Assembly (NCBI GenBank): GCA_945788155.1
Contig: CALZKX010000324.1
Location: forward strand, 1-18,556
DNA: 18,556 nt
Origin: an uncultured Flavobacteriaceae bacterium
GTDB lineage: Bacteria > Bacteroidota > Bacteroidia > Flavobacteriales > Flavobacteriaceae
Direction of reading: 5' to 3'
Notes under the pieces: model-generated
Seen by the model: only the letters and a program-made list of their open reading frames with translations
What the model was told of the DNA's origin: nothing
Databases searched by the model: none
Shown: positions 8,235 to 15,704 of the stretch, one piece after another
Numbering within the stretch: the stretch's first letter is position 1
How the letters are laid out: each line of letters starts with the position of its first letter
Position numbers and translations under genes: made by a program

Positions 8235-8240
8235 TATTTG
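8233..8240 (+). promoter_or_regulatory. -7 promoter box of yidC
   Basis: TATATTTG matches TAnnTTTG exactly, 46 bases before the yidC ATG. No TTG sits at 19-21 bases upstream; TTTG at 8217-8220 is closer than usual. The leader of roughly 40 bases shows no obvious structured element. Confidence 0.5.
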
Positions 8241-8286
8241 TCAATCCTTAAACAATAGGAACTTTTTTATAAGTTAATAGTAATAC

Positions 8287-10194
8287 ATGGAAGAAAAAAA
8301 ATTAGACATTAATTCAATCATTGGCTTTGTGCTTATTGCATTGATATTAATATACATGCTCTATCAAAACCAACCAACACCCGAAGAGTTACAAGCGCAG
8401 GAAGAGGCAAAACAAGAGCAGGTTGAAGCTGAGAAAAAAACTGAAGAAGCCAAAGATGAATTTAAAGCAACACCTTCAGATTTTAAGGCAACCCAAACAA
8501 CCGATTCTACACAACTAGTAGCTTTGCAAAATAGAATTGGTGCTTTTGCCTATTCGGCATCTTTGCCTTCTGCAAAAGAAGCAACTACTGTTTTAGAAAA
8601 TGACGTATTAAAAATTACAGTTAATAATAAAGGTGGTTATTTTGAAGAGGTAAAACTTAAACAATTTACAAACTACGATTCTGTTCCAGTATATTTAATC
8701 AAGGATCAAAATGCATTATTCAATCTTAATTTTGGAACAACCGATAGCCGAATTTTAAACACACAAGACCTGTATTTTCAGCCAATGTTAACTAAAAGTG
8801 GCGATAATCAAATACTGTCAATGAAATTGAAAGTATCCGAGACACAGTTTTTAGAATATCGATACGAGTTAAAACCTAACGATTATATGTTAGGATTCAC
8901 AGTGAGATCCCAAGGATTAAGTAATGTAATTAACAGTTCGCAAGATGTACGCTTAGATTGGAAGTTAAAAGGAAGGCGTCAAGCAAAAAGTATTTCTTAC
9001 GAAAACCGTTACACACGTTTAACTCACGAGCATGAAAATGGAGATAAGATAAGTAAATTATCTCAAGCTGGAAATGATGAAGATGTAGTAGAAGATGTAA
9101 ACTGGTTATCGTATAGACAGCACTTTTTTAGCTCTATTTTATTGGCAGATAAACCTTTTAAAACAGCATCATTAGTTTCAGAGACATTGGTATTGGACGA
9201 GGAAGTGGACACATTATACACTAAAGGCTACGCAGCATCAATACCACTACAGTTAAGTGCAGGAGAACTAAATGAGTCCATGAGTATGTATTATGGACCA
9301 ACAGACGGAAGAATTTTAAAGAAATATGATAGAAACCTTGAAGAAAGCATCCCTTATGGATGGGGAATTTTTGGGTGGATTAATAAAAGCTTATTTATTC
9401 CATTATTTGGATTTTTGAGTGGCATTTTCCCTTATGGAATAGCCATAATTATCATGACCATTGTTGTAAGGTTGGTATTGTCGCCTGTACTTTACAAATC
9501 ATACTTGTCACAAGCAAAAATGAAAATTTTAAAGCCTGAAATATCTGAAATTGGCAAAAAGTATAAAGACAATCCAATGAAGAAGCAAAAGGAAACCATG
9601 GCACTCTACAGTAAAGCTGGAGCAAGCCCAATGAGTGGTTGTTTGCCTGCATTATTGCAATTACCAGTGTTTTATGCTTTGTTCATGTTTTTTCCAACAG
9701 CTATCGAGTTGCGTCAAAAAAGCTTTCTTTGGGCTGAAGATTTATCGTCGTATGATATCATTGCAGAATTACCATTCAGGATTCCTTTATATGGCGACCA
9801 CGTTAGTTTGTTTCCAATATTAGCAGCAATAGCTATTTTCTTTTATATGAAAATGACTACTGGACAACAAGTGGCATCGCAGCCAACTCAAGAAGGTATG
9901 CCTGATATGCAAAAAATGATGAAGTACATGATTTATTTTTCACCATTAATGCTATTAGTATTCTTTAACCAATATGCTGCAGGATTAAGTTTATACTACT
10001 TTATATCTAACTTAATTACCATTGGCATCATGTTGGTTATTAAAAACTACATATTGGATGAAGATAAAATCCATGCCCAAATCCAGGTAAATAAACAAAA
10101 GCCTAAAAAGCAAGGTAAATTCCAAAAGCGAATGGCAGAAATGATGGAAAAAGCTGAGGAACAAAAAAAGCAAAAACAGAAACAAAAAAAATAA
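8287..10194 (+). CDS. yidC: Membrane protein insertase YidC
   Basis: YidC inserts and folds inner-membrane proteins, alone or with SecYEG. The 635-residue length and layout match the Bacteroidota form. A first membrane segment spans about 11-27. A long acidic/Gln-rich linker and a periplasmic beta-rich domain run to about 355. Then comes the conserved insertase core: membrane segments near 369-397, 452-470, 505-525 and 545-585. Arg395 in IVVRLVLSP is the expected positively charged residue of the hydrophilic groove, followed by the cytoplasmic hairpin (about 398-447) and the PMSGCLPALLQLPVFYALF motif. The cytoplasmic tail after about 598 is very Lys/Gln-rich and may contact the ribosome, as such tails do in other YidC homologues. 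It has its own -7 box and ends at a strong intrinsic terminator. Confidence 0.96.
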   Translation: MEEKKLDINSIIGFVLIALILIYMLYQNQPTPEELQAQEEAKQEQVEAEKKTEEAKDEFKATPSDFKATQTTDSTQLVALQNRIGAFAYSASLPSAKEATTVLENDVLKITVNNKGGYFEEVKLKQFTNYDSVPVYLIKDQNALFNLNFGTTDSRILNTQDLYFQPMLTKSGDNQILSMKLKVSETQFLEYRYELKPNDYMLGFTVRSQGLSNVINSSQDVRLDWKLKGRRQAKSISYENRYTRLTHEHENGDKISKLSQAGNDEDVVEDVNWLSYRQHFFSSILLADKPFKTASLVSETLVLDEEVDTLYTKGYAASIPLQLSAGELNESMSMYYGPTDGRILKKYDRNLEESIPYGWGIFGWINKSLFIPLFGFLSGIFPYGIAIIIMTIVVRLVLSPVLYKSYLSQAKMKILKPEISEIGKKYKDNPMKKQKETMALYSKAGASPMSGCLPALLQLPVFYALFMFFPTAIELRQKSFLWAEDLSSYDIIAELPFRIPLYGDHVSLFPILAAIAIFFYMKMTTGQQVASQPTQEGMPDMQKMMKYMIYFSPLMLLVFFNQYAAGLSLYYFISNLITIGIMLVIKNYILDEDKIHAQIQVNKQKPKKQGKFQKRMAEMMEKAEEQKKQKQKQKK

Positions 10195-10209
10195 CGTTAA
10201 TAACTACTG

Positions 10210-10237
10210 AAAAAGCTACCTTTTAGGTGGCTTTTTT
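10210..10237 (+). terminator. Intrinsic terminator after yidC
   Basis: The stem AAAAAGCTACC (10210-10220) pairs with GGTGGCTTTTT across a TTTTA loop, with one T-G wobble, and ends in a run of six T at 10232-10237. It starts 15 bases after the yidC stop codon. Confidence 0.8.
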
Positions 10238-10294
10238 ATTATAACAATTTTCGTAAAATTGTAACGTTAAACAGTATAGTATATATAATTTATA

Positions 10295-10987
10295 ATGAAT
10301 TTAAAATTCACAGTTCTACTAATTTTTCTTAGCACTTTTGTATGCGCTCAAGAGATTAATCAATTTGATGCAGAAGGAAAGCGTCATGGTATTTGGAAAA
10401 AGAATTTTGAAGGAACAAACCAGATTCGCTATCAAGGTACTTTTGAGCATGGAAAGGAAGTAGGAGAGTTTAAGTTTTATAAGCTTGTAAAAAAGAAAAG
10501 TATCTTAACAGCTACTAAAATGTTTAATGATAATAGTGCTGAGGTAAAATTTTTAGCCTCTAATGGTAAAGTAATTAGCGAAGGCATAATGAATGACAAG
10601 CTGTATGTTGGAAAATGGGTGTATTATCACAATAAGTCTGATATAATAATGACTTTAGAAAATTATAATGATAAAGGAGAACTAGAAGGAGAAAAGTTAG
10701 TGTATTATAAAGATGGTGAAGTTGCAGAACGCGTTAATTTTATTGCAGGAAAACAGCAGGGAAAATCACTTTGGTATTCTGTTAAAGGTGTTGTTTTAAA
10801 AGAGTTTATGTATGATAACGGTGAACTTCATGGCATTGCTAAATATTACAACCCTAAAGCAGAATTACTTGCAGAAGGAAAATATGAACGAGGAAAAAAA
10901 GTTGGAATATGGAAGTATTTTGAAGATGGTAAACTCACTAAAGAAACCAATTTTAGTAATCCAAAAAAGAATAAAGTAAAACAATAA
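10295..10987 (+). CDS. Secreted MORN_2 / YwqK-like repeat protein
   Basis: This 230-residue protein has a signal peptide at 1-18 (cleavage near VCA-QE). It is built from MORN_2-type repeats, seen as recurring G-(K/E)-x-x-G-x-(W/F)-x-x-Y or G-x-x-x-G units: GKRHGIWKKN, GKEVGEFKFY, LYVGKWVYYH, GELEGEKLVYY, GKQQGKSLWY, GELHGIAKYYN, GKKVGIWKYF. Databases often call this family a YwqK-type antitoxin, but that label comes from a Bacillus locus and no toxin partner is present here. The signal peptide makes a periplasmic or envelope repeat scaffold more likely. A weak -7 box with one mismatch (TAAAATTG, 10254-10261) precedes it, and a terminator follows at 11021. It is therefore probably a single-gene transcript. 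Confidence 0.8.
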   Translation: MNLKFTVLLIFLSTFVCAQEINQFDAEGKRHGIWKKNFEGTNQIRYQGTFEHGKEVGEFKFYKLVKKKSILTATKMFNDNSAEVKFLASNGKVISEGIMNDKLYVGKWVYYHNKSDIIMTLENYNDKGELEGEKLVYYKDGEVAERVNFIAGKQQGKSLWYSVKGVVLKEFMYDNGELHGIAKYYNPKAELLAEGKYERGKKVGIWKYFEDGKLTKETNFSNPKKNKVKQ

Positions 10988-11020
10988 GAAAAACTTATTA
11001 AGCTTATAGGTATTTATAAT

Positions 11021-11047
11021 GGCAGCAAATTTATGTTGCCTTTTTTT
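11021..11047 (+). terminator. Intrinsic terminator after the MORN-repeat gene
   Basis: The stem GGCAGCA (11021-11027) pairs with TGTTGCC (11034-11040) across a 6-base loop with one G-U pair, followed directly by seven T. The mnmA -7 box starts only six bases beyond the T-run. Confidence 0.75.
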
Positions 11048-11052
11048 ATTTG

Positions 11053-11060
11053 TAAATTTG
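11053..11060 (+). promoter_or_regulatory. -7 promoter box of mnmA
   Basis: TAAATTTG matches TAnnTTTG exactly and is separated from the mnmA ATG by only CCAA, so transcription should start at or just inside the start codon. The region where a -33 element would lie is occupied by the preceding terminator hairpin. Confidence 0.6.
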
Positions 11061-11064
11061 CCAA

Positions 11065-12252
11065 ATGAAAAGAGTAATTGTAGGACTTTCAGGAGGTGTG
11101 GACTCCAGCGTAGCAGCTTATATTTTAAAAGAACAAGGCTACGAGGTCATTGGCTTGTTTATGAAAAATTGGCACGACGATTCAGTAACAATTTCCGATG
11201 AATGCCCTTGGTTGGATGATAGTAACGATGCCATGCTTGTTGCTGAAAAACTTGGAATTCCATTTCAAACTGTAGATTTAAGCGAGCAATATAAAGAGCG
11301 CATAGTTGATTATATGTTTAATGAGTACGAACAAGGTCGTACACCAAACCCAGATGTATTATGTAATAGAGAAATAAAGTTTGATGTCTTTATGAAAATT
11401 GCTATGGATTTAGGTGCAGATTATGTTGCCACTGGACATTATTGCAGAAAAGGAACAATATCCAAAAAGGGTAAAGAAATGTATCGATTACTCGCTGGAA
11501 AAGACAGTAATAAGGATCAATCTTATTTTTTATGTCAATTATCTCAAGAACAATTATCTAAAACATTGTTCCCAATAGGTGAATTAACAAAACCAGAAGT
11601 AAGAGACATCGCTGCGAAGTTGGATTTAGTGACAGCCAATAAAAAAGATTCTCAAGGCTTATGTTTTATTGGTAAAGTTAGATTGCCTGATTTTTTACAG
11701 CAACAATTAAAACCAAAAGAAGGGGTAATTGTTGAAATACCAGAGTCACAAAACAAGTATCATCAGGTAGTACCTCAATTTGATAATAAAGAAGAAGAAC
11801 TTGCCTATTTATCGCGCAAAATTGAATATTCAGTTTCCGACGGGAAAGTAGTTGGAAAACATCAAGGCGCACATTACTTCACTAAAGGACAACGAAAAGG
11901 ATTGGCTGTTGGTGGAACAATAGAACCACTTTATGTAATTGAGACAGATGTTGTTGATAATGTGATTTATACAGGACAAGGCAAGTCACATCCTGGACTT
12001 TACAAAAACGCATTGTTTGTTACAAATGAGGAAATACATTGGATAAGAGAAGATTTAAAACTTCAAGTTGATGAAACCATGGAAGTCATGGCTCGTATTC
12101 GTTACAGACAATCATTAGAGAAAGCAACATTATACAAAGTTGAAAGTGGTTTATATGTAGTTTTCCAAAAGCCGCAATCTGCAATTACCGAAGGACAATT
12201 CGTCGCTTGGTATCTAGAAGATGAATTAGTAGGTTCTGGAGTTATTTCTTAA
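11065..12252 (+). CDS. mnmA: tRNA-specific 2-thiouridylase MnmA
   Basis: MnmA uses ATP and a sulfur-relay persulfide to thiolate U34 of tRNA-Lys, -Glu and -Gln at C2. At 395 residues it is slightly longer than the E. coli enzyme (about 368), owing partly to a linker around 225-250. The P-loop SGGVDSS begins at residue 9. Cys100 in NPDVLCN and Cys200 in SQGLCFIG are the catalytic pair that form the persulfide and disulfide, and both are intact. GHYCR (124-128) and KDQSYFL (150-156) are further family motifs. ATG 11065 gives the conserved MKRVIVGLSGG start. The protease gene follows after 24 bases with no terminator between them, so this is likely the first gene of a three-gene transcript. Confidence 0.96.
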   Translation: MKRVIVGLSGGVDSSVAAYILKEQGYEVIGLFMKNWHDDSVTISDECPWLDDSNDAMLVAEKLGIPFQTVDLSEQYKERIVDYMFNEYEQGRTPNPDVLCNREIKFDVFMKIAMDLGADYVATGHYCRKGTISKKGKEMYRLLAGKDSNKDQSYFLCQLSQEQLSKTLFPIGELTKPEVRDIAAKLDLVTANKKDSQGLCFIGKVRLPDFLQQQLKPKEGVIVEIPESQNKYHQVVPQFDNKEEELAYLSRKIEYSVSDGKVVGKHQGAHYFTKGQRKGLAVGGTIEPLYVIETDVVDNVIYTGQGKSHPGLYKNALFVTNEEIHWIREDLKLQVDETMEVMARIRYRQSLEKATLYKVESGLYVVFQKPQSAITEGQFVAWYLEDELVGSGVIS

Positions 12253-12276
12253 ATTGCAGAAGCCAAATCTCTAATT

Positions 12277-13899
12277 ATGAAAAAGAGAATACTAATTTTT
12301 GCTTTATTATACTTGCCTTTTCTTACTTCGGCGCAAATTGAAGATGCTTGGGTGTTTTTAGAAGATAAGGTTGATGTAGCCAACAAAATTGCAAATCCGC
12401 TTACCATTCTTACCCAAAAAGCCATAGATAGAAAAAACAAGCATGCCATTATAATAGATGCTAGGGATGTTCCTGTAAACGAAAATTATATTACCAATTT
12501 AAAAAACGCAACAGGAATAACCGTATATGCCAAATCTAAATGGTTTAATGCAGTTCATGTACGTGGAACAGCGATAGATATTAATAACCTAGAGACTACT
12601 TTTAGTTTTGTAAATCATATTGAATTTGCTGATAGAAGTTTAAACACAGCAAGAACAGGATTAATAAAATCTTCTAAAGATAAATTTGCTATAGAAAACA
12701 CGAGAGTAGTATTTAACTATGGGAATACACAAAATCAAGTAGAAATGATTAATGCCAACGATTTGCACTTAGCAGATTATTCAGGTGAAGGTGTAACAGT
12801 TGCAGTAATTGATGCAGGATTTCCAAACGTAAATACCATGGGAGCTTTTCAACGTTTAAGAGATAATGGCGATTTGCTTAATGGTTACGATTTTGTAAAC
12901 AGGACTAGTAATGTATATGCATCTACAGTGAGCGATCATGGCACAAAAGTATTGAGCACCATGGCAGGTTATATTGAAAACCAATATGTTGGTACAGCAC
13001 CAGATGCATCGTATTATTTGTTTTTAACCGAAGATGGACTTGATGAAAACCCTGTAGAAGAAAGTTATTGGGTTGAAGCTGCCGAAAGAGCCGATAGTTT
13101 GGGTGTCGATATTATAAATACATCATTAGGTTATAAAGATTTTCCAAGTTACCCAAGATATGACTACACATCAACCGATATGGATGGCAGTACAGCTTTT
13201 ATAACCAGAGGAGCCAATATGGCTTTTGAAAAAGGAATGCTATTGGTAAATTCAGCGGGAAATTCAGGCAATAGTGGTGTCAACGCACCAGCTGATGCAC
13301 CAGGAGTATTTACCGTTGCTGCTGTAGATTTAAACGAAAACTATGTATCGTTTAGTTCAAAAGGAAGTGCCATACAACCAACCCATAAGCCAGATGTGGC
13401 TGCTAGAGGCGGTTTAGCCTATGTAATTAATAGTAGTAATAGTATAGTCCTAAATAATGGAACGTCTTTTAGTTCTCCAATAATGGCAGGAGGCTTAGCG
13501 TGCTTAATGCAAGCCCTACCAAGTTTAACCAATGCCCAGATTATGCAGTTGGTACGAGAGTCAAGCTCGCAATTTGCAACACCAGATTACGAAATAGGCT
13601 ATGGTATTCCAAACTTACAACAAGCACTTGGTGCTTTGCTTAATGAAGATGAATTCATGGGAAGTGAATTTAAAATATTTCCCAATCCTACAAAATCGTT
13701 ATTATTTTTTAATTTTCCAGAAAATGTCAATTCTGCTCATATTAAAGTGTTTGATGTTTTGGGTAAGTTGGTTATTAATACAACTATTTATCAAAATAAT
13801 AAAGTTCTTGATTTAGAGACTTTGTCTAAAGGTATCTATATAGCCAGATTAAAAGGCGATAATAAAAAAACCAATACATTTAAGCTCATAAAAGAGTAA
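12277..13899 (+). CDS. Subtilisin-like S8 peptidase with T9SS sorting domain
   Basis: This 540-residue secreted serine protease has a Sec signal peptide at 1-19 (cleavage near TSA-QI). A pro-region-like segment precedes the S8 domain. The catalytic triad is Asp179 (VAVIDAGFP), His221 (SDHGTKV) and Ser397 (NGTSFSSPIMAG), with Asn329 in NSAGNSG as the oxyanion-hole residue; all are present, so an active enzyme is expected. The last 80 residues (about 463-540) form a type A T9SS C-terminal sorting domain: FKIFPNPTKS, IKVFDVLGKLV, LSKGIYIARL, FKLIKE. Such domains direct export across the outer membrane and are removed by the sortase-like enzyme PorU. The stop codon is directly followed by the ATG of the FabK/NMO-like gene with no spacer, and mnmA lies 24 bases upstream. 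No internal promoter was found. Confidence 0.93.
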   Translation: MKKRILIFALLYLPFLTSAQIEDAWVFLEDKVDVANKIANPLTILTQKAIDRKNKHAIIIDARDVPVNENYITNLKNATGITVYAKSKWFNAVHVRGTAIDINNLETTFSFVNHIEFADRSLNTARTGLIKSSKDKFAIENTRVVFNYGNTQNQVEMINANDLHLADYSGEGVTVAVIDAGFPNVNTMGAFQRLRDNGDLLNGYDFVNRTSNVYASTVSDHGTKVLSTMAGYIENQYVGTAPDASYYLFLTEDGLDENPVEESYWVEAAERADSLGVDIINTSLGYKDFPSYPRYDYTSTDMDGSTAFITRGANMAFEKGMLLVNSAGNSGNSGVNAPADAPGVFTVAAVDLNENYVSFSSKGSAIQPTHKPDVAARGGLAYVINSSNSIVLNNGTSFSSPIMAGGLACLMQALPSLTNAQIMQLVRESSSQFATPDYEIGYGIPNLQQALGALLNEDEFMGSEFKIFPNPTKSLLFFNFPENVNSAHIKVFDVLGKLVINTTIYQNNKVLDLETLSKGIYIARLKGDNKKTNTFKLIKE

Positions 13900-14838
13900 A
13901 TGAATAAAATAACGCAACTTTTTAATATTCAATATCCAATTGTTCAGGCTGGAATGATTTGGAACAGTGGTTGGCGATTAGCCTCTGCTGCGAGCAATTC
14001 AGGAATTTTAGGACTCATTGGCGCTGGAAGTATGTATCCAGACGTACTGAGAGAACACATTAAAAAATGTAAAAAAGCGACAGATAAACCTTTTGGAGTC
14101 AACGTCCCAATGTTATATCCAAACATTGAAAATATCATGAATATTATTGTTGAAGAAGAAGTAAAGATAGTATTCACTTCAGCAGGAAACCCAAAAACTT
14201 GGACCAAATGGTTGCAAGACAAAGGCATTATAGTCGTGCATGTGGTAAGTAGTGTAAAGTTTGCTCTAAAAGCCCAAGAAGCTGGCGTTGATGCTCTAGT
14301 TGCCGAAGGCTTTGAAGCTGGAGGACACAACGGAAGGGATGAAACCACAACGCTAACATTAATTCCAATGGTTAAGGAAAAAATAAACATTCCTTTAATA
14401 GCAGCTGGTGGCATTGCCACAGGAAGAGCCATGTTAGCAACCATGATTTTGGGAGCCGATGGCGTGCAAATTGGAAGTCGTTTTGTGGCAAGTGAAGAAA
14501 GTTCGGCACATCAAGCATTTAAAGAGGTTGTAGTAAACGCAAAAGAAGGTGATACACAATTAACACTTAAAGAACTTGCTCCAGTTAGATTGATTAAGAA
14601 TAAATTCTTTAACGAAATTCAAGAGCTTTATAAAACATCACCAACACCTTTACAGCTAAAAGAATTATTAGGCAGAGCAAGAGCAAAGCGTGGTATGTTT
14701 GAAGGCAATTTAGAGGATGGCGAACTCGAGATTGGGCAAATTGCTGGACTCATACACGATATTAAATCTGTGGTAGACATTGTAAATGACATAGTTGATG
14801 AGTTTGAGGAAGCTAAACAAGAAAGTCCAAGTTTATAA
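13900..14838 (+). CDS. FMN-dependent FabK / nitronate monooxygenase family enzyme
   Basis: This 312-residue TIM-barrel flavoprotein is of the nitronate monooxygenase / enoyl-ACP reductase II family. The features resemble FabK closely: QAGMIWNSG start, LGLIGAGS, KPFGVNVPML, TSAGNPK, EAGGH with His143 (close to the catalytic His144 of pneumococcal FabK), IPLIAAGGIATGRAM and GADGVQIGSRF (phosphate-binding end of the barrel). It could reduce enoyl-ACP in fatty-acid synthesis or oxidise nitroalkanes; sequence alone does not decide, and both labels are used for flavobacterial homologues. Its ATG abuts the stop of the protease gene. The last 12 codons (ending KQESPSL) lie inside a 53-bp repeat that recurs at the end of the abiEii gene, so its present C-terminus may have been supplied by an insertion. 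Confidence 0.88.
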   Translation: MNKITQLFNIQYPIVQAGMIWNSGWRLASAASNSGILGLIGAGSMYPDVLREHIKKCKKATDKPFGVNVPMLYPNIENIMNIIVEEEVKIVFTSAGNPKTWTKWLQDKGIIVVHVVSSVKFALKAQEAGVDALVAEGFEAGGHNGRDETTTLTLIPMVKEKINIPLIAAGGIATGRAMLATMILGADGVQIGSRFVASEESSAHQAFKEVVVNAKEGDTQLTLKELAPVRLIKNKFFNEIQELYKTSPTPLQLKELLGRARAKRGMFEGNLEDGELEIGQIAGLIHDIKSVVDIVNDIVDEFEEAKQESPSL

Positions 14839-14855
14839 AATTATTATTAGTTAAC
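14803..14855 (+). repeat. Left direct repeat (attL-like)
   Basis: This 53-bp segment aligns without gaps to 16544-16596, identical at 48 of 53 positions. Differences are at 14809, 14811, 14812, 14821 and 14844. The longest exact run is 22 bp, 14822-14843, starting AAAGTCCAAG and ending AAAATTA. It includes the FabK/NMO stop codon at 14836-14838, and the same reading frame is used in both copies. From 14856 the two sequences diverge. Confidence 0.85.
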
Positions 14856-14961
14856 TTTTGGGCAACATTAAAGCTAGCTCATACAAAACTTGTGCTTATT
14901 AGGAAATAGTGAAGAGGATTTAAAGAAATACCCAAAATGTAATTGTAATAATTTAAGTGGA

Positions 14962-14982
14962 TAATCGGAATAATTCCGACTA
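14962..14982 (+). promoter_or_regulatory. Operator-like inverted repeat 1 upstream of abiEi
   Basis: The 21-bp element has the form TAATCGGA-N5-TCCGACTA, with arms at 14962-14969 and 14975-14982 differing from perfect symmetry at one base. It ends five bases before the -33 TTG of the abiE promoter. It has the same architecture as the element at 15025-15045. The likely ligand is the AbiEi antitoxin, known in the family to repress its own operon through paired inverted repeats. Confidence 0.65.
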
Positions 14983-14987
14983 TGCAC

Positions 14988-15017
14988 TTGTTTTTTCACA
15001 TATAATTGCTATATTTA
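14988..15017 (+). promoter_or_regulatory. Promoter of the abiE operon
   Basis: TTG at 14988-14990, a 19-base spacer, and TATATTTA at 15010-15017, which differs from TAnnTTTG only in the last base. The predicted transcription start is about 15022-15024, giving a leader of about 42 bases. The promoter lies between two operator-like inverted repeats. Confidence 0.6.
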
Positions 15018-15024
15018 CATTAGT

Positions 15025-15045
15025 TAATCGGAAATTATCCGATTA
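15025..15045 (+). promoter_or_regulatory. Operator-like inverted repeat 2 upstream of abiEi
   Basis: A perfect inverted repeat TAATCGGA-N5-TCCGATTA has arms at 15025-15032 and 15038-15045. Its centre is exactly 63 bp from that of the first element, about six helical turns, so proteins bound to both would sit on the same DNA face. It covers the predicted start of transcription. Confidence 0.7.
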
Positions 15046-15065
15046 TTACACACAATAATCACAAT

Positions 15066-15704
15066 ATGGATTTTAGAAAGATGGTAAAGGAATATGCTGA
15101 AGCTCCTATATCTAGACATTTAATTTTAGAATTACTAAGTGAATATCAGAGGCCAAATGATAAAATTAGTGAGCTACTTAAAAGCAAAGAGCTTATTTCT
15201 ATTAGAAGAGGACTATATATAACAGGACCAAAACTGGACTTAACAACACCAGAACCTTTTCTAATAGCGAATCACCTTAGAGGACCGAGTTATGTGTCAT
15301 TAGAGTCCGCATTATCTTATTGGAACATGATACCAGAAAGAGCTTATGAAATTAGTTCAGTAACCATAAAAACTTCAAAGTTATATAAAACTACTGTTGG
15401 TCGATTTAGTTACCAACAATTAAAGACCCCTTATTATTCTTATGGAATAAAAAACATAGCATATTCACCTAAGCAAACAATGTTAGTTGCCTCACCTGAA
15501 AAAGCTTTATGTGACAAAGTTGTACTAACATCCAAGATTTATCTTAGAAGCATCAAACAAACGCGAGAATTTTTATTGGAAGATCTTCGTATGGATAGTG
15601 AAATATTAAAAACATTAGATACAAAAGTTATGAAATCATGGATTAAAAAGGCTCCCAAAAAAAGTAGTCTAAAAATGCTTATTAAAACGTTGATAGAATT
15701 ATGA
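15066..15704 (+). CDS. abiEi: AbiEi-type antitoxin / transcriptional repressor
   Basis: This 212-residue protein is placed in the AbiEi antitoxin family by its architecture and partner gene. The N-terminal part (about 15-52: HLILELLSEYQRPNDKISELLKSKELISIRRGLYIT) fits a winged helix-turn-helix. The following region (YVSLESALSYWNMIPE, VTIKTSKLYKT, FSYQQL, SPEKALCDKV) matches the AbiEi antitoxin domain. In characterised AbiE systems AbiEi neutralises the toxin without a stable complex (type IV) and represses its own promoter by binding two inverted repeats. Two matching inverted repeats are present upstream here. ATG 15066 is the first start after the predicted promoter. The stop TGA overlaps the toxin ATG in ATGA (15701-15704), implying translational coupling. 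Confidence 0.88.
   Translation: MDFRKMVKEYAEAPISRHLILELLSEYQRPNDKISELLKSKELISIRRGLYITGPKLDLTTPEPFLIANHLRGPSYVSLESALSYWNMIPERAYEISSVTIKTSKLYKTTVGRFSYQQLKTPYYSYGIKNIAYSPKQTMLVASPEKALCDKVVLTSKIYLRSIKQTREFLLEDLRMDSEILKTLDTKVMKSWIKKAPKKSSLKMLIKTLIEL

Noticed and set aside
10295..10987. Antitoxin of a second toxin-antitoxin system (YwqK label)
   Set aside because: The protein has a signal peptide and MORN_2 repeats and no adjacent toxin gene; the family label is inherited from annotation and does not fit this context.
13944..14444. Minus-strand open frame of 166 codons
   Set aside because: It lies wholly inside the FabK/NMO gene on the opposite strand. The plus-strand frame has clear family motifs, while this one shows no recognisable protein and no promoter.
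14856..14961. Possible further short gene or RNA between the left repeat and the abiE operators
   Set aside because: No open frame of useful length, no hairpin with a T-tract and no promoter match could be supported here.
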